A model generated the notes under the pieces. It was not told the origin of the DNA. It saw only the letters and a list, made by a program, of their open reading frames with translations, and did no database searches. A program made the translations under genes and the position numbers. A stretch of 64,000 bases of DNA from Piscinibacter defluvii (GTDB lineage Bacteria > Pseudomonadota > Gammaproteobacteria > Burkholderiales > Burkholderiaceae_C). Location: NCBI RefSeq assembly GCF_004011805.1, contig NZ_RCHJ01000013.1:186001-250000 (forward strand). The letters run 5' to 3'. Of this stretch, positions 32,545 through 42,876 are shown piece by piece; within the stretch, counting starts at the first letter, position 1; every line of letters starts with the position of its first letter.

Positions 32545-33704
32545 GCCTCGGCCCGCTCACCCGGGCCGGCCTGTGGCCGGTGCTGCTCGCCGGGCTACTG
32601 CTGGCCGGGGCGGCCGGGGTGCTGCGGGCCGAGCCGCTGGTGCCGGTCGGGGACGACGAGGTCGTCGAGCGGCTGCCGTCGGCCGGCCGGGGTGCGGCCC
32701 AGGCGCGCCGGCAACTGGCCCAGCGGCCCGACGACGCGGGCCTCGCGGTGAGCGTCGCCCGCGCCGGGCTGGCGCAGGCCCGTGCGACCGGCGACCCGCG
32801 CCTCGCCGGGCAGGCGCTGGCCGCGCTGGCCCACTGGACCGATGCGCAGACCGCCCCCCGCGAGGTGCTGCTGCTGCAGGCGACCCTGGACCAGCATCTG
32901 CACGACTTCGACGCCGCGGCCGCCAAGCTCGAGGTGCTGCTGCGCCGGCACCCGGGCGACGCCCAGGGCTGGTTGACGCTGGCCGCGGTGCGCCGCGTGC
33001 AGGGGCGTTATGCACAGTCACACCGCGCCTGCGCCGGCGTGGCGCGTGCCCGCGCCGATCTGCATGCGGCCGCCTGCATGGCGGAGAACGATGGCCTGCG
33101 CGGCGGCTTCGAGCGTGCCCGGCACACGCTGCAAGGCCTGGTCGAGCGCCCCGGCCTCGACGGTCCGACGCGCGCCTGGCTGCACACGACGCGGGCCGAG
33201 CTCGAGCAACGTGCCGCCCGGCCCCAGGCTGCCGAGGTGGCCTGGCGTGCCGCACTGCAGGCCGACGCCGACCCGTATGCCGCGCTCGGATACGCCGATT
33301 TCCTGCTCGAACAGGGCCGCGCGCCGGAAGTGGGCACCGTGCTGGCCACGCAGCCGGCCAGCGATGCGGTGCTGCTGCGCCGCGCTGCCGCCGGCGACGC
33401 GGACGCAACGCGCACCTTGCGCGCTCGGTTCGAGCAATCGGCGCTGCGGCCGCAGACGGCGCTCACGCATGGGCGCGAGCGCGCGCTGCTGGCGCTGCGG
33501 GTCGAGCGCGACGCGCCGCGCGCCGTGCGGCTGGCGCGCGACAACCTGGCGCGGCAGCGCGAACCGGTCGACCTCTGGCTGCTGGCCGAGGCCGCCCGGC
33601 GGGCCGGCGACCGCGCGGCGCAGGACGAGGCCCGGCGGCTCGCGGCGGCGCAGGGCCTGGTCGATGCACGCTGGACCATCGACGCCGAGAGGAGCCCGTC
33701 ATGA
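32541..33704 (+). CDS. Exported TPR-containing protein of the DUF4331 operon
   Basis: A 387-residue protein with an N-terminal hydrophobic export segment (GLWPVLLAGLLLAGAAGVLRAEP) and a body made of Ala/Arg-rich helical pairs that read as degenerate tetratricopeptide repeats, for example FDAAAAKLEVLLRRHPGDAQGWLTLA and AAEVAWRAALQADADPYAALGYADFLLEQG. A scaffold or assembly role in the periplasm is likely. The GTG at 32541 overlaps the lipoprotein stop and its own stop overlaps the HupE-like ATG, so all three are coupled. Confidence 0.82.
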   Translation: MSLGPLTRAGLWPVLLAGLLLAGAAGVLRAEPLVPVGDDEVVERLPSAGRGAAQARRQLAQRPDDAGLAVSVARAGLAQARATGDPRLAGQALAALAHWTDAQTAPREVLLLQATLDQHLHDFDAAAAKLEVLLRRHPGDAQGWLTLAAVRRVQGRYAQSHRACAGVARARADLHAAACMAENDGLRGGFERARHTLQGLVERPGLDGPTRAWLHTTRAELEQRAARPQAAEVAWRAALQADADPYAALGYADFLLEQGRAPEVGTVLATQPASDAVLLRRAAAGDADATRTLRARFEQSALRPQTALTHGRERALLALRVERDAPRAVRLARDNLARQREPVDLWLLAEAARRAGDRAAQDEARRLAAAQGLVDARWTIDAERSPS

Positions 33705-34810
33705 AGCGCCTGCTGTGCATGGTCGTGCTGTTCGTCGCCGTACTCGGCGCCGCCCGGGCGCACCAGGCGAGCGATGCCTACGTGCAGCTGAACTCGGCCG
33801 CGGACGGCGTGCAGGCGCGCCTGGACATCGCGCTGCGCGACCTGGACGCCGCGCTCGGTCTCGATGCCGACGGCGACGGCCGGCTCACCTGGGGTGAGGT
33901 GCGCGCCGCGTGGCCGGCCATCGAGCGCCTGGCACGTGCGCACGTGCAGTTCGGTCGTTGCGCGATGAACGCAGGCACCCCGGCGCTGGAGCGGCGCAGC
34001 GACGGCAGCTATGCCGTGCTGCACTGGCGCTCGGCATGCGCGCTCGCCGATGCGCAGCCGGTGCGCTACACGCTGTTCGCCGACATCGACCCGACACACC
34101 GCGGCCTGCTGCGTGTCGAGCACGCCGGGCAGGGGGAGCCGCTGCGCGTGCTCGACCCGAACCGGCCGGACAGCGGCGCCGCCGGGCCGCGCGCCTCCCT
34201 GCTTGGTGAAGGCGTGCGCCACATCGTCACCGGCTACGACCACCTGCTGTTCCTGCTCTGCCTGCTGGTGCCGGCGGTGATGCGGCGCGAGCGCGGCGCC
34301 GATGCCCGGCTGCGCTGGCGACCGGTGGCGCGCCGGTCGGCCGCGTTCGCGCCGGTGCTGGGCATCGTCACTGCCTTCACCGTGGCGCATTCGATCACGC
34401 TGGGGCTGGCCGCGGCCCGATGGGTGGCGGTGCCGGAATGGTTCATCGAGCCGGCCATCGCGCTGACCATCGTGCTCGCGGCCATCGACAACCTGCGCCC
34501 GATCTTCCCCGGGCCGCGCGTGCTGGTGACCTTCGTGTTCGGCCTGGTGCACGGCTTCGGCTTTGCCGGCGTGCTGGGTGAACTGGACCTGCCGGCCGCG
34601 CAGTTCGCCTGGGCGCTGCTGCAGTTCAACCTCGGGCTCGAACTCGGGCAGGTGGCCATCGTGCTGGCCGTGGCGACGCTGCTGTACGCCGTGCGCGACC
34701 ACCGGCTCTACCCGCGCGTGGCGATCGCGGGCGGCTCGGGTGCGGCGATGTTGACGGGCCTGGCCTGGTTCGTCGAGCGCACGGCCGACCTGTCGCTGCT
34801 GCCGTTCTGA
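33701..34810 (+). CDS. HupE/UreJ-family membrane protein with periplasmic EF-hand domain
   Basis: A 369-residue protein. It begins with a signal peptide (MKRLLCMVVLFVAVLGAARA) and a ~150-residue exported domain containing a textbook 12-residue EF-hand loop, D55-A-D57-G-D59-G60-R-L-T-W-G-E66. The C-terminal half is a HupE/UreJ_2 module with about six membrane segments: GVRHIVTGYDHLLFLLCLLV, then HSITLGLAA and FVFGLVHGFGFAGVLGEL with histidines placed as in metal-transporting HupE/UreJ. HupE/UreJ proteins carry Ni2+ in hydrogenase and urease systems, but neither is nearby, so the metal or signal here is open. It is the last gene of the operon. Confidence 0.88.
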   Translation: MKRLLCMVVLFVAVLGAARAHQASDAYVQLNSAADGVQARLDIALRDLDAALGLDADGDGRLTWGEVRAAWPAIERLARAHVQFGRCAMNAGTPALERRSDGSYAVLHWRSACALADAQPVRYTLFADIDPTHRGLLRVEHAGQGEPLRVLDPNRPDSGAAGPRASLLGEGVRHIVTGYDHLLFLLCLLVPAVMRRERGADARLRWRPVARRSAAFAPVLGIVTAFTVAHSITLGLAAARWVAVPEWFIEPAIALTIVLAAIDNLRPIFPGPRVLVTFVFGLVHGFGFAGVLGELDLPAAQFAWALLQFNLGLELGQVAIVLAVATLLYAVRDHRLYPRVAIAGGSGAAMLTGLAWFVERTADLSLLPF

Positions 34811-34815
34811 GCGGC

Positions 34816-34821
34816 TACAAT
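34816..34821 (+). promoter_or_regulatory. Putative -10 element of the thrS leader
   Basis: TACAAT lies six bases after the HupE-like stop and about 45 bases before the leader-peptide ATG, a suitable -10 hexamer for a transcript containing the thrS attenuator. The matching -35 (inside the preceding gene) is weak. Confidence 0.45.
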
Positions 34822-34865
34822 CGCGGCTTCCTCCAACGAGCAAGAGCGAGAAAGGCAGCCTGGTT

Positions 34866-34901
34866 ATGACACCGCGGACTACGAGCACCCCGTTCGCCTA
34901 G
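34866..34901 (+). CDS. Threonine-rich leader peptide of the thrS attenuator
   Basis: An 11-codon open frame, MTPRTTSTPFA, ending in TAG at 34899-34901. Four of eleven residues are threonine (ACA, ACT, ACG, ACC), two of them adjacent. A ribosome-binding-like AAAGG lies 10 bases upstream. It is located between a -10-like element and a Rho-independent terminator directly before thrS, as expected of a leader whose translation senses charged tRNA-Thr. Too short to be an independent functional protein. Confidence 0.7.
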   Translation: MTPRTTSTPFA

Positions 34902-34977
34902 TCGTCCGCCGCGCCACGACCCGATCTTCCTTTTCGTCATCTCCCACATCAAAGCGCGGCGCCCGCCGCGCTTTTTT
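34874..34977 (+). terminator. thrS transcription attenuator (alternative RNA hairpins and terminator)
   Basis: The terminator is AAAGCGCGGCG (34951-34961), two-base turn, CGCCGCGCTTT (34964-34974) and a U run to 34977. Its 5' arm GCGCGGCG (34954-34961) is also complementary over 8 G/C pairs to CGCCGCGC at 34907-34914, an antiterminator. That segment in turn overlaps pairing partners (34899-34909) of leader codons at 34874-34881. This is the 1:2, 2:3, 3:4 arrangement of ribosome-mediated attenuation: stalling at the Thr codons would free segment 2 to block the terminator. Confidence 0.75.
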
Positions 34978-34997
34978 GTTGCCCCGAAGGATTCCGC

Positions 34998-36917
34998 ATG
35001 ATCTCGATTGAACTGCCCGACGGCTCGAAACGTTCCTTTCCCGGCCCCGTGACGGTGGCCGAGGTGGCCGCCTCGATCGGCACCGGCCTGGCCAAGGCGG
35101 CCATCGCCGGCAAGGTCGGCCGAGGCGCCGAGGCCAGGGTCGTGGACACCAGCCACCGGCTCGAGGCCGACGCCGCGCTGTCGATCCTGACCGACAAGGA
35201 TCCGGAAGGCCTGGAGGTGATCCGCCACTCGACCGCGCACCTGCTCGCCTACGCGGTGAAGGAACTGTTTCCGGACGCGCAGGTCACGATCGGCCCGGTG
35301 ATCGAGAACGGCTTCTACTACGACTTCTCGTACAAGCGCCCGTTCACGCCCGAGGACCTGGCCGCCATCGAGGCCAAGATGGCCGAGCTGGCGAAGAAGG
35401 ACGAGAAGGTCGAGCGTCGCGTGCTGCCGCGCGACGAGGCGGTGGCCTACTTCAAGTCCATCGGCGAGGACTACAAGGCCGAGATCATCTCCAGCATCCC
35501 GGCCGGCGAGGCGGTGTCGCTGTACCGCGAGGGCGGCTTCGAGGACCTGTGCCGCGGCCCGCACGTGCCCTCGACGGGCAAGCTGAAGCACTTCAAGCTG
35601 ATGAAGGTGGCCGGCGCCTACTGGCGCGGCGACCACCGCAACGAGATGCTGCAGCGGGTCTACGGCACGGCCTGGGCCAGCAAGGACGACCTGCAGAAGT
35701 ACCTCACGATGCTCGAGGAGGCCGAGAAGCGCGACCACCGCAAGCTCGGCCGCGAGCTCGACCTGTTCCACATCGACGAGCACGCGCCGGGCCTGGTGTT
35801 CTGGCACCCCAAGGGCTGGGCGCTGTGGCAGAACGTCGAGCAGTACATGCGGCAGGTCTACCGCGACAACGGCTACCTGGAAGTCAAGGGCCCGCAGATC
35901 CTCGACAAGAGCCTGTGGGAGAAGACGGGCCATTGGGCGAACTACCGCGAGAACATGTTCACCACGGAGTCGGAGAAGCGCGACTACGCGCTCAAGCCGA
36001 TGAACTGCCCGGGCCACGTGCTGATCTTCAAGTCGCAGCTGCGCAGCTACCGCGACCTGCCGATCCGCTACGGCGAGTTCGGCCAGTGCCACCGCAACGA
36101 GCCGAGCGGCTCGATGCACGGCATCATGCGGGTGCGCGGCTTCACGCAGGACGACGGCCACATCTTCTGCACCGAGGACCACATCCTCGACGAGTGCGTG
36201 GCCTACACGACGCTGCTGCAGAAGGTCTACGCCGACTTCGGCTTCAAGGACATCATCTACAAGGTCGCGACGCGCCCGGACAGCCGCATCGGCTCCGACG
36301 CGCTGTGGGACAAGGCCGAGCAGGCGCTGATGGAGGCGCTGCGGCGCTCGGGCTGCGAGTTCGAGATCTCGCCGGGCGAGGGTGCGTTCTACGGCCCGAA
36401 GATCGAGTACACGCTCAAGGATGCGATCGGCCGTCCGTGGCAATGCGGCACGATGCAGGTCGACTTCAACATGGCGCAGCGCCTCGAGGCCGAGTACGTG
36501 ACGGAGACGAGCGGCCGCGCCCACCCGGTGATGCTGCACCGCGCCATCATCGGCAGCTTCGAGCGCTTCATCGGCATCCTGATCGAGCAGCATGCCGGCG
36601 CGCTGCCGGCCTGGCTGGCGCCGCAGCAGGTCAGCGTGCTCAACATCACCGACGGCCAGGCGGACTACGCCGAGGAGGTGGTCAAAACGCTGCAAAAACA
36701 AGGACTTAGAGTGGCGGCCGATTTGCGCAACGAGAAGATCACGTATAAAATCCGCGAGCATTCGCTGCAGAAGGTCCCGTACATCCTCGTCGTGGGCGAC
36801 AAGGAGAAGGCAAGCGGGGCCGTGGCCGTGCGCGCCCGGGGTAACCAGGATCTGGGTGTGATGCCGCTCGATGCGTTCCGTGCCAGGATCGCCGACGACA
36901 TCGCCCGGAAGGCCTGA
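34998..36917 (+). CDS. thrS: Threonyl-tRNA synthetase
   Basis: Class II aminoacyl-tRNA synthetase of 639 residues that charges tRNA-Thr and edits misacylated serine. Domains in order: N-terminal TGS ([20 protein letters not shown]), editing domain with the metal-site-like [19 protein letters not shown] and YDFSY, catalytic core with [10 protein letters not shown] (zinc-binding Cys), motif 2 region [22 protein letters not shown], motif 3 [19 protein letters not shown], and the anticodon-binding domain from about residue 540. It has the standard family length. Upstream lies the predicted Thr-codon attenuator, replacing the translational autocontrol known for E. coli thrS. It begins the conserved block through infC to ihfA. 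Confidence 0.98.
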   Translation: MISIELPDGSKRSFPGPVTVAEVAASIGTGLAKAAIAGKVGRGAEARVVDTSHRLEADAALSILTDKDPEGLEVIRHSTAHLLAYAVKELFPDAQVTIGPVIENGFYYDFSYKRPFTPEDLAAIEAKMAELAKKDEKVERRVLPRDEAVAYFKSIGEDYKAEIISSIPAGEAVSLYREGGFEDLCRGPHVPSTGKLKHFKLMKVAGAYWRGDHRNEMLQRVYGTAWASKDDLQKYLTMLEEAEKRDHRKLGRELDLFHIDEHAPGLVFWHPKGWALWQNVEQYMRQVYRDNGYLEVKGPQILDKSLWEKTGHWANYRENMFTTESEKRDYALKPMNCPGHVLIFKSQLRSYRDLPIRYGEFGQCHRNEPSGSMHGIMRVRGFTQDDGHIFCTEDHILDECVAYTTLLQKVYADFGFKDIIYKVATRPDSRIGSDALWDKAEQALMEALRRSGCEFEISPGEGAFYGPKIEYTLKDAIGRPWQCGTMQVDFNMAQRLEAEYVTETSGRAHPVMLHRAIIGSFERFIGILIEQHAGALPAWLAPQQVSVLNITDGQADYAEEVVKTLQKQGLRVAADLRNEKITYKIREHSLQKVPYILVVGDKEKASGAVAVRARGNQDLGVMPLDAFRARIADDIARKA

Positions 36918-36986
36918 ACCCAGGCGCGCTTTTGTTCGTTTTGCGACCCTCTGCTTGCCTTGGGGGCCTGCTGAAAGGTAACCACC

Positions 36987-37535
36987 ATCGCTACTTTTGC
37001 TGACCGCCGTACCCCCAACGCCGAGCGCAAGCACCGGCTGAACCGGGAGATCATGGCGCCCGAGGTCCGCTTGAACGGTCCCGAGAACGAGCCCCTGGGC
37101 ATCGTTCCCCTGCAGGAAGCCCTGCGCATGGCCGGCGAGCTGGACGTCGATCTGGTCGAAATCGTTGCCCAGGCCGATCCGCCGGTATGCCGGCTGATGG
37201 ACTACGGCAAGTTCAAGTACCAGGAGCAGAAGCGCGCAGCAGAGGCCAAGGCCAAGCAGAAGGTCATCGAAGTCAAGGAAGTGAAGTTCCGTCCGGGCAC
37301 GGACGAAGGCGACTACCAGATCAAGATGCGCAACCTGCGCCGCTTCATCGAGGAAGACGGCGACAAGGGCAAGGTCACGCTGCGCTACCGCGGCCGCGAG
37401 ATCACGCACCAGGACATCGGCATGCGGCTGCTCGAGCGCATCCGCGATGAACTGGCCGATGTGTCGGTGGTGGAGCACATGCCCAAGCTCGAGGGTCGCC
37501 AGATGATCATGGTGCTGGCGCCCAAGCGGAAGTGA
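36987..37535 (+). CDS. infC: Translation initiation factor IF-3 (ATC start codon)
   Basis: IF-3, 182 residues, binds the 30S subunit and proofreads initiator tRNA and start codon. Homology begins at [21 protein letters not shown], directly after an ATC codon at 36987, with AAAGGT 8 bases upstream; the first in-frame ATG (37053) would remove 22 conserved residues. Non-canonical AUU/AUC starts are the hallmark of infC and make its translation sensitive to IF-3 itself. N-domain ([23 protein letters not shown]) and C-domain ([26 protein letters not shown]) are complete. It lies 69 bases after thrS. Confidence 0.96.
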   Translation: MATFADRRTPNAERKHRLNREIMAPEVRLNGPENEPLGIVPLQEALRMAGELDVDLVEIVAQADPPVCRLMDYGKFKYQEQKRAAEAKAKQKVIEVKEVKFRPGTDEGDYQIKMRNLRRFIEEDGDKGKVTLRYRGREITHQDIGMRLLERIRDELADVSVVEHMPKLEGRQMIMVLAPKRK

Positions 37536-37651
37536 TTTGAAGGGTTCAGCACCGCGGTCTGGTCGCCGGGGTGCTGTCAGAAGCGGCTGCAGGCCGACAA
37601 GACGGGAGCGATGTTCCCGGCGCCTGCCGCAGCAACATAGAAGGAGCAGTC

Positions 37652-37855
37652 ATGCCCAAGATGAAGACCAAGAGCAGTGCGAAGAAGCGGTTCCGCGTCC
37701 GTCCGGGCGGCACCGTGAAGCGCGGCCAGGCGTTCAAGCGCCACATCCTCACCAAGAAGTCCACGAAGAACAAGCGCCACCTGCGTGGCGCCACCAACGT
37801 GCACGACACCAACATGGGCCACATGGCGCAGATGCTGCCGTTCGCGGGTCTGTGA
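37652..37855 (+). CDS. rpmI: 50S ribosomal protein L35
   Basis: Highly basic 67-residue ribosomal protein L35 ([20 protein letters not shown]) with the conserved [18 protein letters not shown] region. ATG 37652 is preceded by AAGGAG. The 116-base gap after infC is longer than others in the operon and holds an inverted repeat AGCACC (37548-37553) / GGTGCT (37570-37575) plus rRNA-like GC segments, so an L20-responsive leader as described in other bacteria is possible but not shown. Confidence 0.97.
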   Translation: MPKMKTKSSAKKRFRVRPGGTVKRGQAFKRHILTKKSTKNKRHLRGATNVHDTNMGHMAQMLPFAGL

Positions 37856-37890
37856 GTGTCGGACGACTGAACCGGTAAAGGAGAAGAGAA

Positions 37891-39385
<1,495 letters not shown>

Positions 39386-39398
39386 AAGACGAGAACCC

Positions 39399-41813
39399 AT
39401 GCAGTTCCCCGAATCCTGGTTGCGCGAGTTCTGCGATCCGCCGATCACCACCGCCGAGCTGGCCGAACTGCTCACGATGTCGGGCATGGAGGTCGAGGAG
39501 GCCCGCCCGGCCGCGCCGCCGTTCACGGGCGTCGTGGTCGGCCAGGTGCTCGCCATCGAGCGCCACCCGAATGCCGACCGGCTGAACGTTTGCCAGGTGG
39601 ATGCCGGTACCGGCACGACGCTGACCATCGTCTGCGGCGCGCCGAACGTGCGCGTCGGCATCAAGGTGCCGTGCGCGCTGGTCGGTGCCGAGCTGCCGCC
39701 GGGCGAGGACGGCAAGCCCTTCGTCATCAAGCTCGGCAAGCTGCGCGGCGTGGAGAGCCAGGGCATGCTGTGCTCGGCGCGCGAGCTCAAGCTGTCGGAG
39801 GATCACGGCGGGCTGCTGATCCTCGACGACGGGGCGACCGTCGGCGCGGACGTCCGCGGGCATCTGAACCTCGACGACACGATCTTCACGCTCAAGCTCA
39901 CGCCCAACCTGGCGCATGGCCTGAGTGTCTACGGCATCGCCCGCGAGGTGGCCGCCTTGACCGGTGCGCCGCTGAAGACGGTGGCCTTCCCGCCGGTGAA
40001 GCCGACGCACGACACGGTGCTGCCGGTGAAGATCGAGGCGCCGGACCTGTGCGGCCGCTTCTCCGGCCGCGTGGTGCGCCATGTCGACACGAAAGCGAAG
40101 ACGCCGGCCTGGATGGTCGACCGGCTGGCGCGCTGCGGGCAGCGCTCCGTCACGGCGCTGGTGGACATCTCGAACTACGTGATGTTCGAGTATGGCCGGC
40201 CCTCGCACATCTTCGACTTCGACAAGATCCACGGTGGTCTGACGGTGCGCTGGGGCCGCCCGGGCGAGTCGCTCGAGCTGCTGAACGGCAACACCATCGA
40301 GGTCGACGCGACGGTCGGCGTGATCGCCGACGACCAGGCCGTCGAATCGCTGGCCGGCATCATGGGCGGCGAGGCGACCGCGGTGTCCGAGAGCACGCGT
40401 CATGTCTACGTGGAGGCCGCCTTCTGGTGGCCCGAGGCGGTGGCCGGGCGCTCGCGCCGCTACGCCTTCGCCACCGATGCGGGGCACCGCTTCGAGCGTG
40501 GTGTCGACCCGGCGAAGACGGTCGAGCACATCGAGCGCATCACACAGCTGATCATCGACATCTGCGGCGGCGAGGCCGGGCCGATGGACGACCAGGTGCT
40601 CGCGCTGCCGGAGGCCAAGCCGGTCACGTTGCGTGTCGAACGCGCCACCAAGGTGATCGGCATGCCGGTCACGCAGGAGCAGTGCGAGGGCGTGATGCGC
40701 CGCCTCGGCTTGGCGTTTACGAGCGAGCCCGGGCGGCTGCACGTCACGCCGCCGAGCTGGCGTTTCGATCTGAAGATCGAGGAAGACCTGATCGAGGAAG
40801 TGATCCGCGTGCTCGGCTATCGCACGCTGCCCGACACGCCGCCGCGCGCGCCGGTGCGGCCGCGGCCGCAGACCGAGACACGGCGCGGGCTGAATGCGAT
40901 CCGCCACGCGCTGGCCGCGCTGGACTTCCAGGAGACGATCAACTTCAGCTTCGTCGAGGAGCGCTGGGAACACGAGCTGGCCGGCAACCCCGACCCAATC
41001 CGCGTCCTCAATCCGATCGCCAGCCCGCTGGCGGTGATGCGCTCCAGCCTGATCGGCAGCCTGGTCGCGGTGCTGCAGTACAACCTCGCGCGCCGCGCCA
41101 GCCGCGTGCGGGTGTTCGAGATCGGGCGCATCTACCGGCGCGATGCGCAGGTGGCCGACGGCGAGGTGGCCGTGGCCGGCGTGCATCAGCCGGTGCGGGT
41201 GGCGGCACTGGCCTGGGGGCCGGCCGATGCTCTGCAATGGGGCAGCAAGGAACGGCCGGTCGACTTCTTCGACCTGAAGGGCGACCTCGAGGCCCTGCTG
41301 GCGCCCCGCAAGGCGCAGTTCGAGCCGGCCGATCATCCGGCGCTGCACCCGGGGCGCTGCGCCCGCGTGCTGCTCGATGGCTGCGACATCGGCGTGATCG
41401 GCGAACTGCACCCGCGCTGGCGCCAGGCCTACGAGCTGCCGAGCGCGCCGGTGCTGTTCGAGCTCGACGCGGCGGCACTGCGCGAGCGGGCCGTGCCATC
41501 GTTCGTGCCGATCCCGCGCCAGCAGGTGGCCTGGCGCGACGTGGCGCTGGTGGCGGACGACAAGGTCACGCACGCGGCGCTGATGCAGGCGATCGGCGCC
41601 TCGGCCGACGGCCTGGTCCGCTCGGCACGCCTGTTCGATGTTTACCGGCCGGCCGCCGGCAGTGCCGACCTGAAATCCGGCGAACGCAGCCTGGCCGTGC
41701 GCCTGGAACTGCTGGACGAGGAAACGACCCTCACCGACGAACGCATCGAGGCGGCCGTGGCCGAGGTCCTGGCGCGGCTGCACGAGCGGCTCGGCGTGCG
41801 CCGCCGCGGCTGA
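39399..41813 (+). CDS. pheT: Phenylalanyl-tRNA synthetase beta subunit
   Basis: Beta subunit of 804 residues. Recognisable modules in order: tRNA-binding OB-fold ([24 protein letters not shown], residues ~42-65), B3/B4 editing domain with [24 protein letters not shown]5 domain ([16 protein letters not shown] through [13 protein letters not shown]), synthetase-like core ([19 protein letters not shown]) and C-terminal FDX-ACB anticodon-binding domain ([19 protein letters not shown]). Length agrees with the bacterial family. The downstream ihfA gene follows in 14 bases, the usual proteobacterial order. Confidence 0.98.
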   Translation: MQFPESWLREFCDPPITTAELAELLTMSGMEVEEARPAAPPFTGVVVGQVLAIERHPNADRLNVCQVDAGTGTTLTIVCGAPNVRVGIKVPCALVGAELPPGEDGKPFVIKLGKLRGVESQGMLCSARELKLSEDHGGLLILDDGATVGADVRGHLNLDDTIFTLKLTPNLAHGLSVYGIAREVAALTGAPLKTVAFPPVKPTHDTVLPVKIEAPDLCGRFSGRVVRHVDTKAKTPAWMVDRLARCGQRSVTALVDISNYVMFEYGRPSHIFDFDKIHGGLTVRWGRPGESLELLNGNTIEVDATVGVIADDQAVESLAGIMGGEATAVSESTRHVYVEAAFWWPEAVAGRSRRYAFATDAGHRFERGVDPAKTVEHIERITQLIIDICGGEAGPMDDQVLALPEAKPVTLRVERATKVIGMPVTQEQCEGVMRRLGLAFTSEPGRLHVTPPSWRFDLKIEEDLIEEVIRVLGYRTLPDTPPRAPVRPRPQTETRRGLNAIRHALAALDFQETINFSFVEERWEHELAGNPDPIRVLNPIASPLAVMRSSLIGSLVAVLQYNLARRASRVRVFEIGRIYRRDAQVADGEVAVAGVHQPVRVAALAWGPADALQWGSKERPVDFFDLKGDLEALLAPRKAQFEPADHPALHPGRCARVLLDGCDIGVIGELHPRWRQAYELPSAPVLFELDAAALRERAVPSFVPIPRQQVAWRDVALVADDKVTHAALMQAIGASADGLVRSARLFDVYRPAAGSADLKSGERSLAVRLELLDEETTLTDERIEAAVAEVLARLHERLGVRRRG

Positions 41814-41827
41814 ATCCTGGGAGGACC

Positions 41828-42190
41828 ATGAGCGACAACGAGAAGCCCGGCGGCCGCGTCGTCCTGCCGACGATCGAGACGCCGACGCTGACCAAGGCCG
41901 AACTGGCCGACCTGCTGTTCGAGCGGCTCGGGCTGAACAAGCGCGAGTCCAAGGACATGGTCGAGGCCTTCTTCGAGATCATCCACGGCACGCTGGTGGG
42001 CGGCGAGGATGTCAAGCTCTCGAGCTTCGGCAACTTCAACATCCGCCGCAAGGCGCCGCGGCCGGGTCGCAATCCGCGCACCGGCGAGGCGATTCCGATC
42101 AAGGCACGCAACGTCGTGACCTTCCACGCGAGTTACAAACTCAAGGGAGTCGTGCAAGGTGACATACCGGTCGGGGAGGAGTTCGAGTAA
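41828..42190 (+). CDS. ihfA: Integration host factor alpha subunit
   Basis: HU/IHF-family DNA-bending protein, 120 residues, with [29 protein letters not shown] (dimerisation helices) and the DNA-contacting beta-arm [21 protein letters not shown], whose Pro intercalates DNA, followed by [14 protein letters not shown]. It carries ~20 extra N-terminal residues ([19 protein letters not shown]) compared with E. coli IhfA, a common extension in betaproteobacteria. ATG 41828 has GGGAGG upstream and lies 14 bases after pheT. The partner gene ihfB is not in this window. Confidence 0.96.
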   Translation: MSDNEKPGGRVVLPTIETPTLTKAELADLLFERLGLNKRESKDMVEAFFEIIHGTLVGGEDVKLSSFGNFNIRRKAPRPGRNPRTGEAIPIKARNVVTFHASYKLKGVVQGDIPVGEEFE

Positions 42191-42224
42191 AGTCTAGCTT
42201 TCTCTTGCGATCTTATTGATTTAA

Positions 42225-42662
42225 ATGGAGAAAGCGCTCCCAGCCATTCCCGCCAAGCGTTACTTCACGATCGGTGAGGTGAGCGACTTGTGCGGGGTGA
42301 AGCCGTACGTGCTGCGCTATTGGGAGCAGGAGTTCACGCAGCTCAAGCCCATGAAGCGCCGCGGCAACCGGCGCTACTACCAGCATCACGAGGTGCTGCT
42401 GATCCGGCGCATCCGCGAACTGCTATACGAACAGGGCTTCACGATCAGCGGCGCGCGCAATCGCCTGTCCGATCCGAGCGCGGGGCGTGAGTCGCCGACG
42501 GAGTCGGCCCAGGCGGCCGTCGTCGCCGACGAAGTGATCGACATGGCCGCAGCCCTGGCGCCCGCACCGACGGCGCCCGAAGATCCCGATCCGGCCGGCG
42601 CCTGGACACTGGACCAGGTGCGCGACGAGTTGCGCTCCATCCGCAGCCTGCTGAGCGAGTGA
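42225..42662 (+). CDS. MerR-family transcriptional regulator
   Basis: A 145-residue regulator with an N-terminal MerR winged helix (YFTIGEVSDLCGVKPYVLRYWEQEF and KRRGNRRYYQHHEVLLIRRIRELL). The C-terminal ~70 residues are acidic/Ala/Pro-rich and lack the cysteines of metal-sensing MerR proteins, so the effector is unknown. Genes of this type directly after ihfA are conserved across beta- and gammaproteobacteria, but I know no assigned target. ATG 42225 lies 34 bases after ihfA. Confidence 0.93.
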   Translation: MEKALPAIPAKRYFTIGEVSDLCGVKPYVLRYWEQEFTQLKPMKRRGNRRYYQHHEVLLIRRIRELLYEQGFTISGARNRLSDPSAGRESPTESAQAAVVADEVIDMAAALAPAPTAPEDPDPAGAWTLDQVRDELRSIRSLLSE

Positions 42663-42689
42663 TCCGGCAAGCGCAGGGCCGGCAGGCCC

Positions 42690-42695
42690 TATAAT
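42690..42695 (+). promoter_or_regulatory. Consensus -10 element before tRNA-Pro
   Basis: A perfect TATAAT hexamer 11 bases before the mature tRNA 5' end, after the merR stop, consistent with a dedicated tRNA promoter. The -35 region is GC-rich without a clear hexamer. Confidence 0.6.
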
Positions 42696-42706
42696 GCGCA
42701 GTTCGT

Positions 42707-42783
42707 CGGGGTGTAGCGCAGCCTGGTAGCGCACTTGCATGGGGTGCAAGGGGTCGCGAGTTCGAATCCCGCCACCCCGACCA
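42707..42783 (+). tRNA. tRNA-Pro (anticodon GGG)
   Basis: A 77-base tRNA with encoded CCA. The acceptor stem CGGGGTG pairs with CACCCCG, the D-arm includes GCGCAGCCTGGTAGCGC, the anticodon stem CTTGC/GCAAG encloses the loop ATGGGGT with anticodon GGG, and the T-arm GTTCGAATCCC is standard. It reads CCC (and CCU) proline codons. A hairpin terminator follows within 10 bases. The downstream side shows no integrase or repeated tRNA end. Confidence 0.97.
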
Positions 42784-42791
42784 AGAACTGC

Positions 42792-42831
42792 AGAAGCCCG
42801 GTGCCGCAAGGTGCCGGGCTTCTTGCTTGTT
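42792..42831 (+). terminator. Rho-independent terminator of tRNA-Pro
   Basis: AGAAGCCCGG pairs with CCGGGCTTCT around an inner GCC-GCAA-GG region, followed by a T-rich tail (TTGCTTGTT). It ends the tRNA transcript and lies 45 bases before the convergent CoA-transferase gene's 3' end. Confidence 0.8.
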
Positions 42832-42876
42832 GGCCGGACGAAGCCCTGCGCCAGAGCCTCCGTGCGCCGCAGTCCG

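Noticed and set aside
42707-42876. tRNA-Pro as an integration site for a mobile element
   Set aside because: No integrase, no repeated 3' tRNA end and no change in base composition downstream; a normal terminator and a catabolic operon follow.
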